A stretch of DNA of 5,759 nt, from NCBI GenBank assembly GCA_030673005.1, contig DAOVFI010000171.1:1-5759 (forward strand), given 5' to 3'. The notes beneath the pieces were generated by a model. That model did not search any database. It was not told where the DNA came from and was given only the letters and a program-made list of their open reading frames with translations. The stretch's first letter is position 1. Each line of letters begins with the position of its first letter. Of the stretch, positions 1 to 5,670 are shown piece by piece. Position numbers and translations under genes: made by a program. This DNA comes from Planctomycetales bacterium (GTDB lineage: Bacteria > Planctomycetota > Phycisphaerae > SM23-33).

Positions 1-911
1 CCGGTCTGGAAGTTGATGTGCCAGGTGTTCCAGTCCACGCCGATAACGGGGTCTTGCTGGTCCGTGTCGAGTTTGGGAACCCAATGCACGGGAACGCCCA
101 GGATGTAGACCTGGCCGCGTTCCTTCCACACGTCCGAACCAGTGCGGAGCAAATCCTGCGTTTCCAGCAGGTTCAGCAGGGCCGCGTAAGTGGTCCAGTT
201 GACGTAGATTTGCACGTCGCGCTTTTTGGGGCTGAGATCCGGGTAGTTGTAGATGGTGTCCCACCCGGTCTTGTGGATGGCCTCAACGATTTTGGCGATG
301 AGGTCCACCTTGGTCACAGCCGCGTAGGTGTCCGTCCAGTTGCGCCACATGGCGTAGTCGACGGCGCTGGAGTCCAGGCCCGCGCAGGCCGCAAAGCCCG
401 GCGCGTTCTGGCCGAAGAAACCCTTGACCGCGTTCCAGACGATGAAGTAGCGCAGACCCTTTGAGATTTTCTGGTCGAGGGGGTCGCCCGCGCCCCACCA
501 CTGCGTCTCCTGCATGTCGCCAAGGTCCTGGTAGGCGTTGAAACGCCGGGGCACGATGAGGTTCAGAATGACGTTCTCCGGGTCGGCCTGGAATCCGTCT
601 TCCAGTTTGTCGGCCAGGATGTAGGCTTTCTGGTGCGCCCACTTCATCTTGGCCTTCGCCATGATGTCGGCGTAGGACACAACGTCCTGGTCATACGCGG
701 CGGTCGAGGACGCCACGCCATGCACGGACGCCTTCAGTTCGATGCCGATTTCCTTGCCGCTCTCGAAATGCACATGGTCTTTACGCATGAGCATGGGCAT
801 GGCAAAGTATTTCTGGTAGGTCATCGAGATGTCGGTAAATCGGTGTTTTTCCTCATGAGCGAGGGTCGAGTTCAGCATGTCCAGCAATGCCGCATCTTCA
901 ATAGCAGCCAT
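1..911 (-). CDS. Major capsid (coat) protein, 3' end beyond the window
   Basis: The frame is open from the ATG at 911 to the window edge, giving 303 codons with no stop; the C-terminus is missing. The product is probably the phage coat protein that forms the icosahedral shell. Seen: a polar N-terminal arm (about residues 1-35), a mixed helix/strand middle, a strand-then-helix stretch at 231-252 (RDVQIYVNW then AALLNLLE), and a segment at 266-282 (GQVYILGVPVHWVPKLD) of the 'G-x-PV-x-x-VP' type common near the end of phage coat proteins. All 12 Asn codons are AAC and 13 of 14 Tyr codons are TAC, as expected of an abundantly made protein. It starts 11 bases after the scaffold stop and has the strongest ribosome-binding site of the window. 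Family assignment rests on this segment, the length and the terminase-portal-scaffold-coat order. A different virion protein is possible but less likely. Confidence 0.85.
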   Translation of the reverse strand, partial: MAAIEDAALLDMLNSTLAHEEKHRFTDISMTYQKYFAMPMLMRKDHVHFESGKEIGIELKASVHGVASSTAAYDQDVVSYADIMAKAKMKWAHQKAYILADKLEDGFQADPENVILNLIVPRRFNAYQDLGDMQETQWWGAGDPLDQKISKGLRYFIVWNAVKGFFGQNAPGFAACAGLDSSAVDYAMWRNWTDTYAAVTKVDLIAKIVEAIHKTGWDTIYNYPDLSPKKRDVQIYVNWTTYAALLNLLETQDLLRTGSDVWKERGQVYILGVPVHWVPKLDTDQQDPVIGVDWNTWHINFQT

Positions 912-916
912 TTTCT

Positions 917-924
917 ATCTCCTT
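917..924 (-). promoter_or_regulatory. Ribosome-binding site of the capsid gene
   Basis: On the minus strand AAGGAGAT lies 5 bases before the capsid ATG at 911, a near-perfect anti-16S match. It overlaps the scaffold TAA stop (925-923), so ribosomes finishing the scaffold end on top of the capsid initiation site. This supports translational coupling and fixes the capsid start. Confidence 0.85.
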
Positions 925-1918
925 ATCCGACGCCGTATTCCTGCGCTTTTCCGTGCAATACGCGACGCAGAGACTTTGACCGGCTTTCTTGCGGCGCAGA
1001 GCTTCCGCCCTGAACGCCGACCGGGGATACGTTCTCCGCGCGCTTTTTCACTGATTTCTCAAGATTACGGCGGGTTAGTTGTTTAGTGAATCCACTGGCG
1101 ACGGCGGACAAAGCCATCTTAAACAGTCTGTCTTGCGGGAGGGGCGGTTGGCCGCGCATTCTCCGGCCCGCCTCGATGTCGCCCTTCATGTTGAAGAGCG
1201 TTATGCGGGCCGCGAGTTCCGGCGAACCGTCTTTTATCTCGACGGCGTTCTTCCCGAATATCGGGGCGTATTCATCGCCAAGACCGTCCACCCGTTGGTC
1301 AAACTGCCGCTGCTTATCCGCGTCAGAGGATTCCGTGGCGCTCTCCATGAAAGCGTCCACTGTTTGGGCGCGCGTCTGTAGTTGCGCGTTGATGTTGTTC
1401 ACCGCGTCGCCCAGGGTCTGCATAGCCTTCGTCATGCCGGGGAACGACGCCTCGTCGTCCTCGTCAAACGAGACTTCCACAAGAGGCTTGGCCTGCTCAG
1501 ACGGCGCGGCGGAAGGTGCGTCGCCGCTGTCATCGCCCGGTTTGACCGGAGCCGTTGTCGCATATTTTCTCATCATCGTCAATGTTCTGCCAAGCGCGCC
1601 GTCGCTCTCAAAAGCGGCGACATCCTCCTCGGCCATCCCCATTTCAGTCGCCTGCTGAACCAAAAACGGGTTCAGTTCGGCGGGTTCATTTGCGTCAGTT
1701 GGTTCGCCCGGCGGTTGTTCGGCGGGCGTCGCGGTTCCCGGCAGTCCGTCATCGGCGGCCTCCGAAGCCTGCTGAATAACGTCGGCCATGGTTATTTCCT
1801 CCGCGTCCTGCCCGGCCTTCTGCATTCCTTCAACCATCTCGTTGGCCGCCTCTTGGTCGTTGGCCGGCGGCTCCGCGCTCGTGATCGTCGCTTCATTCGG
1901 CGTCGCGTTGGCATCCAT
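923..1918 (-). CDS. Scaffolding protein (331 aa)
   Basis: Probable internal scaffold that co-assembles with coat protein into the procapsid and is absent from the mature head. Seen: residues 1-110 hold 25 Asp/Glu against one basic residue (K34), with Pro/Ala/Glu-rich stretches (60-82) that look disordered. An acidic patch lies at 150-156 (SFDEDDE), followed by a probable coiled-coil helix at about 160-195 (MTKAMQTLGDAVNNINAQL onward). The C-terminal 50 residues are basic (K279, R283, R284, K288, K291, K292, R293, R313, K315, R318, R319, K324). An acidic, disordered front and a basic tail that binds coat are typical of phage scaffolds. It sits between portal and coat, the usual scaffold slot. 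No serine-protease motif of a fused maturation protease is visible. It starts 4 bases after the portal stop. Sequence identity among scaffolds is very low, so the call rests on composition and position. Confidence 0.8.
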   Translation of the reverse strand: MDANATPNEATITSAEPPANDQEAANEMVEGMQKAGQDAEEITMADVIQQASEAADDGLPGTATPAEQPPGEPTDANEPAELNPFLVQQATEMGMAEEDVAAFESDGALGRTLTMMRKYATTAPVKPGDDSGDAPSAAPSEQAKPLVEVSFDEDDEASFPGMTKAMQTLGDAVNNINAQLQTRAQTVDAFMESATESSDADKQRQFDQRVDGLGDEYAPIFGKNAVEIKDGSPELAARITLFNMKGDIEAGRRMRGQPPLPQDRLFKMALSAVASGFTKQLTRRNLEKSVKKRAENVSPVGVQGGSSAPQESRSKSLRRVLHGKAQEYGVG

Positions 1919-1922
1919 GGTC

Positions 1923-3638
1923 TCATTCCTTCCTTGTCAGGCTCTGTAAGAGCGCCTGGTTGGTTCGCCCGCGCCCCTCGGCGTTTTGGTTCACGCGAAC
2001 ATTCTCGCGCGAAGTCACAGGCGATTGCCTTTGGGTTTCTTGCGTCTCCGGCGGACGCATGTCATCGGTCGCAAACATGTCAATAAGTTCCGGCAAATCA
2101 GCGGCCGCGGCGAGGTGTTCGATAAACTTCTGCGTGGTCCCCATCTGCTGTAGCAACGGCAGGGTCGGCAGAATGAGGCCCTGGATAATCTGACTGAGCC
2201 GCTGCAGTCTCGCTTGCGGCGATTTTTCCAACGCGCCGTGAACCACCACGTCCATCATCAGCGTGTAGTAGTCGGCCTCGCGCATTTCCGGCGTGAGCAG
2301 CATCGGCAGTTCAAGTCCCGCGATACGGCGGATGATGTAATACTCGGACAACCCGTCCGTCCATTCCCATTCGCCGATGTCGGAAACCACGCCGGTCACA
2401 AAGTCGACCACCCGCTCAAGCATCAAACCCATCAGGGCCGAGCCGCCGGCTTTGAGCAGTTTATCCTGCGTCGCGGTCGGCGAGGACGCGGACAACCCGC
2501 CCTGTAAGTCAATGTTGCGCCCGAAATAGGAAATCAAATCTTCGGTCTTGAGATAGGTCTGCAACACGGTCTGGTCAACCCCGCCGACACTGATTTCTTT
2601 GACGTTGGACGGGTCGCCCTGAACCCACTCCCCGTCTTTCGCGGCCTTGATTCGCAACCCGTCCGCCTCGTTGCGATACAACCCCAGCCGTTTCAGGCGC
2701 CGGACCTGATTCTGCATCCGCTTGTAGAGTTCGTTGGCGAATTCGCTGAGGTCGCGCAATAGCGCCATCGGCGGCATCGGGATAATGCGGTCGGTTATTC
2801 GCGTGAACCTGAGCAGCCGAAATGGGCCGCCCGCCGGGCCGTGCCAGCGTTCAGACCGCAAGAGTTTTTTGGTGTGCGGCGAAAGCGTGAGAATCTGCTT
2901 GCTACGCGGCAACCAGACATACATCAGCGTTACATCGCCCATGTGCTCAAGCGAGGAAAAGTCCTTGTCCGCGCTGGCCGCCGGTTGCGACGCGCTTTCC
3001 AGGAAGCCGATAAAGTCAACGTCCGACATTACCTTTACTTGCCCCTCGTCGGCGTCGGGCCGCAAGTCGCCCGTGTTCTCATACAGCCCGCAACTCTTGA
3101 TGTAGTCCAGCGGCAACTTGAAGAAATGGCCGGCGAAGCGAATGTCATGCCAACGCTCGGCCTGCGTGTCGTGGAACCAGCGGAACGGGGTAATACTGCG
3201 CGCGTAGGTCTTGCCCACGGGAACCATCGTGTCGCCGAAAGCGACCTCCTGACTGGCGTCTATCCCGGTCTTCATAATTCCCATGCTGTGCATGGCGTTG
3301 GTGACGGCGACCCCGGACTCTTCCTCAAACCGCATCTGGTCAAGCGCCTCGCCGACGTGCGTGGCGAAGGCGTTCGCGGCCGGCCGGACATGGCGTTCTT
3401 TGCAGTTGTAGGACACCGCCGGGTTGGACGGCGACAAGGACGCCAGATACACGGCGCGCGCGAGTTCCATGAACGGGACCGGGCGCGGCCCGGGGCTATG
3501 CAGGTTGGCGTCGGGGTATTCCGTGCCGGTGATTTCTTTTAATGTCTTGGTGTGCATCTCGCGCATTGAGGACAATTCCTTGAAGGACTTGCCTATGCGC
3601 AGGCAGAGTTTTTTGATGTCCTCAGCGTCGGTTATCAT
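1923..3638 (-). CDS. Portal protein (571 aa)
   Basis: Probable head-tail connector subunit; by family knowledge it forms a dodecameric ring at one capsid vertex through which DNA enters and leaves, and on which the terminase docks. Seen: a helix-rich N-terminus (1-40), then 53-116 with VPFMELARAVYLASLSPSN and an exposed-loop/helix pattern; an acidic, low-complexity insert at 186-232; a strand-rich part at 235-280; then a long amphipathic helix at about 291-318 (ALLRDLSEFANELYKRMQNQ then RRLKR), the usual portal stem/wing helix. Two further long helices follow (390-418 and 473-515), with a polar, Arg/Gln-rich tail from 528. Length is normal for portals. The frame stays open upstream to a TTG at 3728, but that extension lies inside the hairpin and has no suitable ribosome-binding site. 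The ATG at 3638 has TGGAG 7 bases before it, so I chose it. The gene lies between terminase and scaffold, where portals sit. Confidence 0.85.
   Translation of the reverse strand: MITDAEDIKKLCLRIGKSFKELSSMREMHTKTLKEITGTEYPDANLHSPGPRPVPFMELARAVYLASLSPSNPAVSYNCKERHVRPAANAFATHVGEALDQMRFEEESGVAVTNAMHSMGIMKTGIDASQEVAFGDTMVPVGKTYARSITPFRWFHDTQAERWHDIRFAGHFFKLPLDYIKSCGLYENTGDLRPDADEGQVKVMSDVDFIGFLESASQPAASADKDFSSLEHMGDVTLMYVWLPRSKQILTLSPHTKKLLRSERWHGPAGGPFRLLRFTRITDRIIPMPPMALLRDLSEFANELYKRMQNQVRRLKRLGLYRNEADGLRIKAAKDGEWVQGDPSNVKEISVGGVDQTVLQTYLKTEDLISYFGRNIDLQGGLSASSPTATQDKLLKAGGSALMGLMLERVVDFVTGVVSDIGEWEWTDGLSEYYIIRRIAGLELPMLLTPEMREADYYTLMMDVVVHGALEKSPQARLQRLSQIIQGLILPTLPLLQQMGTTQKFIEHLAAAADLPELIDMFATDDMRPPETQETQRQSPVTSRENVRVNQNAEGRGRTNQALLQSLTRKE
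1926..1935 (-). promoter_or_regulatory. Ribosome-binding site of the scaffold gene
   Basis: Minus-strand AAGGAAGGAA ends 7 bases before the scaffold ATG at 1918. It is made from the last codons of the portal gene (Arg-Lys-Glu) and is followed at once by the portal TGA (1925-1923), so termination on the portal and initiation on the scaffold are physically linked. Confidence 0.75.
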
Positions 3639-3645
3639 GGTTCCG

Positions 3646-3650
3646 CTCCA
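3646..3650 (-). promoter_or_regulatory. Ribosome-binding site of the portal gene (decides the start)
   Basis: Minus-strand TGGAG with a 7-base spacer to the ATG at 3638. It lies only a few bases after the 3' arm of the 3655-3714 hairpin, so folding of that hairpin could affect ribosome access. The alternative upstream in-frame ATG (3689) is in the hairpin stem/loop and has only AAGG directly abutting it, too close to act as a site. Confidence 0.6.
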
Positions 3651-3654
3651 AACC

Positions 3655-3714
3655 CCCAAAGAAAAACGGCGCAAGGACGGGATGCGCATCCTTGACACCG
3701 TTGTAATCTTTGGG
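3655..3714 (-). other. Imperfect 60-base hairpin in the portal leader RNA
   Basis: Read on the minus strand, three nested complementary arms line up. The outer arm is CCCAAAGA with TCTTTGGG (8 pairs; plus-strand 3707-3714 and 3655-3662). The middle arm is AACGG with CCGTT (5 pairs; 3698-3702 and 3665-3669). The inner arm is CAAGGA with TCCTTG (6 pairs; 3689-3694 and 3672-3677). They are separated by small internal loops (4/2 and 3/2 bases) and capped by an 11-base loop. The DNA also contains a perfect 12-base palindrome, GGATGCGCATCC (3680-3691), at the top. No U-run follows the 3' arm; the RNA continues as GGUUUGGAGC into the portal ribosome-binding site. It is therefore not a standard intrinsic terminator. 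A leader structure controlling translation, an RNase III-type processing site or an mRNA-stability element are candidates. Confidence 0.65.
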
Positions 3715-3805
3715 CCTCCGGGTAGCAAGTCCGAAGGTTGGTATATTTTTTCTTCCTATTCCACTATTACCACAACGCCTTGCGTTTGTCAAGCGAAATC
3801 TTTGG
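3705..3805 (-). repeat. Pair of 9-base direct repeats flanking the promoter
   Basis: The minus strand carries CCAAAGATT twice: at 3805-3797, just upstream of the -35 box, and at 3713-3705, the 5' arm of the hairpin. Both copies can in principle pair with the same 3' arm (CUUUGG) in a read-through transcript from the terminase, whereas a transcript from the internal promoter would contain only the second. Nine-base repeats can arise by chance, so the significance is uncertain. Confidence 0.35.
3764..3792 (-). promoter_or_regulatory. Sigma70-like promoter upstream of portal-scaffold-capsid
   Basis: A perfect -35 box TTGACA (3792-3787) is followed by a 17-base spacer and the -10 TAATAG (3769-3764). 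The -10 matches TATAAT at only 3 of 6 positions but is preceded by TGG, an extended -10 motif. The predicted start is near 3757, giving a leader of about 118 bases that includes the 3655-3714 hairpin. The stretch after the -10 is AT-rich, unlike the surrounding genes, which fits a promoter. It lies entirely in non-coding DNA, just downstream of the terminase stop. A short dyad AACGC-AAG-GCGTT sits between the two boxes and could be an operator. No transcription data are available. Confidence 0.55.
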
Positions 3806-3810
3806 AATGC

Positions 3811-5670
3811 CTATTTGAAATACTCGTCCCCGTGCCCCGCCAAGTAAGCCCGCCGCCGCCCGGCCAGGCTGTTCGCCGGCGCGGTTTCAATGGTCTTTTG
3901 CTTGGGCGCGCGCCGTTCCCGCGTAATCATGCAACACAGCGCGTCCGCTATCACGCGGTCGCCGTGCTCCTGGCCCGCGCCATGCTTGGCGGTTTTGTCC
4001 AGACTGCCCATGTGAACGATCGCGCCGCCAACCTGCACGTATTCCAAACACTGATACAGCGACACCTCGGAGGGGTTGATAAACGTGTCGTCCCGCAACG
4101 CCTGCGCATACATGCCAATCAACCGCAACTTGGAGTCGGCGTCAGACCACCAGCCAGGTTTGTCGGATTGGCGCCGCGTTACCGTGTCCTCGCGCCGCTG
4201 GAAAAAATAATTACTGAACCCCAGACGTTGAACCGCCTCGCCAAACAGCCCGCCCGGCCCGTTCGCCTCCCACGCCATGAACGCCGGGCCGCCGTCCTCG
4301 TTCTTCGCCCAGCGCGCGGTCGCCACAGCCAGGGCCGCAAACTCCGTCGGCAAAATATAATTCGACGCGAACTCCGCCACCTTCAAGCCCGTGGTATTCG
4401 ACGCGATGGCCATGGTTGAATCGCTTGCCCCCACGCCGCCGGACACGTCTATGCCGATGGTATACGAATCGCGCGGCAACCCGCCCGCCGAATCCAACTC
4501 GCCCCACACGCTGAACGCCCCGCGTCCGGCCGGGCAAAACACGGCCTTCTCCCCGGCCCCATACTCCATGTCGCCCACGGCCAGCGGCGGCGTCGCGTGA
4601 TCGTCCTTGTGCCGCTGAATTACTCGCGCGTCAAAATACTGCCCGCCGGCCTGCGTGTCGTCGCCCTCCACCTCCTGCGCATACAACACCTTGTTCGGCA
4701 ACACCGCCTCCATCCGCTTGGTCCACGGCGATTGCGCCACGCCCTCGTTGTCGTAATACAGCCCCTTGCATTTCCCCGGATGCCGCGTCCAGTGCAGATA
4801 AATATGCTCAATTTGCGGGTCGCGGCCCAAGGCGTGAAACGCCGTGCCAATCCCCCGCGTGGTCGAGTTCCACACCTCAGACTGCGTGGTTGACGCGCCC
4901 GCGGCCAACGACTGCATCCCCATCGGGTCCGCCGCGTGCTCGTCCCTGAGCGACCCGGTGACGTGCCCGCCCCGCCCGGTGTCCTCAGTCGTGGACTCCC
5001 CGTCTATCGTCGCCCCGTTGTCCAGATTCGTAAGATGAAGTTTGATGTAATGGTAACGCGGCAAGAGAAAACTCGGCAACCGGTCCAAGATAAACCGCGC
5101 CTTCCAAAACAAACTCTTCGGATCGCCGGTCTTGTCAACGTAGTCCGTTTTCCGCGATGTCCACAGGAAGGATGTGTAGCCGTAAAACAGCCACGCCCAC
5201 ATGTCCGCCCCGACACAACACCACGACGCCCCCATGTCCCTGACCTTGGAAATCCGCGTCGCCCGCCGCGCCGTGTCCGGCAGCAACCCCATGTTGCGCG
5301 TCACCCGCTCAACCAACACGTCCTGGAACTCCCACGTGATGAACGGCCACTCCGGTTGCTTGGAATGATAGTCAGGCGCATACGTCCACAGAAAGACGTT
5401 GAAAAAAAACACCGGGTCTTGCCGGCACATATTCCACAACTCATCCCCCGCCCGCTTACTCGATCGCCCGTGCCCCAGCGCCTGCTCCCGAAACAGCAGG
5501 TTCGCCTCCAACTCGCGCGGAACCAGATACAGGTGCGGACACATCGCCTCCACTTGCGCCCGTTCCTCCGGCCGGATCGTCGTCAACTCCTCATAAGTCA
5601 GCGGCTCTTCCCCGGCGAGCAGCCTGGGCCGCTTTTTGGAGTTTATTGATGGTGTCCTGACAGTTGTCAT
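3811..5670 (-). CDS. terL: Terminase large subunit (619 aa)
   Basis: DNA-packaging motor: an ATPase that pumps phage DNA through the portal and a nuclease that cuts the concatemer. Seen in the N-terminal ATPase domain: a deviant Walker A at 142-150 (KVRDMGASW, in place of the classical GxxGxGKT); a Walker B/catalytic acid at D243-E244 within GRGGHVTGSLRDEHAA; and a motif III-like STTRGIGTAF at 269-278. The C-terminal RNase H-fold nuclease shows D408 (TIGIDVSGG), D417, E468 (MAWEANG) and D571/D576 (HGDRVIADAL), matching the usual acidic cluster. Length is normal for large terminases. The ATG at 5670 has AGAGGAT close upstream, but the first 26 codons overlap the preceding gene. A GTG at 5553 with GGAGGAA 11 bases upstream, or the ATG at 5544, are alternative starts that would remove the overlap. 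Transcription toward the portal is standard. Confidence 0.93.
   Translation of the reverse strand: MTTVRTPSINSKKRPRLLAGEEPLTYEELTTIRPEERAQVEAMCPHLYLVPRELEANLLFREQALGHGRSSKRAGDELWNMCRQDPVFFFNVFLWTYAPDYHSKQPEWPFITWEFQDVLVERVTRNMGLLPDTARRATRISKVRDMGASWCCVGADMWAWLFYGYTSFLWTSRKTDYVDKTGDPKSLFWKARFILDRLPSFLLPRYHYIKLHLTNLDNGATIDGESTTEDTGRGGHVTGSLRDEHAADPMGMQSLAAGASTTQSEVWNSTTRGIGTAFHALGRDPQIEHIYLHWTRHPGKCKGLYYDNEGVAQSPWTKRMEAVLPNKVLYAQEVEGDDTQAGGQYFDARVIQRHKDDHATPPLAVGDMEYGAGEKAVFCPAGRGAFSVWGELDSAGGLPRDSYTIGIDVSGGVGASDSTMAIASNTTGLKVAEFASNYILPTEFAALAVATARWAKNEDGGPAFMAWEANGPGGLFGEAVQRLGFSNYFFQRREDTVTRRQSDKPGWWSDADSKLRLIGMYAQALRDDTFINPSEVSLYQCLEYVQVGGAIVHMGSLDKTAKHGAGQEHGDRVIADALCCMITRERRAPKQKTIETAPANSLAGRRRAYLAGHGDEYFK

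Larger units (their letters stand above)
3639..3810. other. 172-base intergenic region between terminase and portal
   Basis: This is the only sizeable non-coding gap of the window. It holds the promoter, the spacer dyad, the large hairpin and the portal ribosome-binding site. The minus strand also has a consensus-like GGAGG (3719-3715) just before the hairpin with no start codon at a workable distance, so it looks like a decoy or chance site. I see no tRNA-like fold and no convincing small gene in it. Confidence 0.8.

Noticed and set aside
283..642. 119-codon minus-strand frame inside the capsid gene
   Set aside because: It is in a different frame from the 303-codon capsid reading, which has a start, a strong ribosome-binding site and biased codons. 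The 119-codon product is Arg/Gly/Pro-rich noise.
2066..2085. TTGACA on the minus strand inside the portal gene
   Set aside because: No acceptable -10 box at 16-18 bases, and it is within coding sequence.
1382..2086. 234-codon plus-strand open frame opposite the scaffold and portal C-terminus
   Set aside because: Arg/Gly/Ser-rich composition, antisense to two genes, and no initiation signal.
3655..3714. Intrinsic terminator after the terminase
   Set aside because: No U-run follows the hairpin on the minus strand, and on the plus strand no gene ends there. It also lies downstream of the predicted promoter, where a full terminator would silence the capsid genes.
3639..3728. Upstream extension of the portal to a TTG at 3728 (601 aa)
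   Set aside because: The added 30 residues are encoded by the hairpin arms, no ribosome-binding site is suitably placed before the TTG, and the ATG at 3638 has TGGAG at 7 bases.
3424..4419. 331-codon plus-strand open frame spanning the portal start, the gap and the terminase 3' end
   Set aside because: It crosses two well-supported minus-strand genes and the promoter region, has Arg/Pro/His-rich low-information sequence and no good ribosome-binding site. It is an antisense shadow of GC-rich coding DNA.
4936..5649. 237-codon plus-strand open frame opposite the terminase N-terminal half
   Set aside because: The product is dominated by Arg, Pro, Val and Gln with no fold pattern, and it is exactly antisense to the terminase ATPase motifs.
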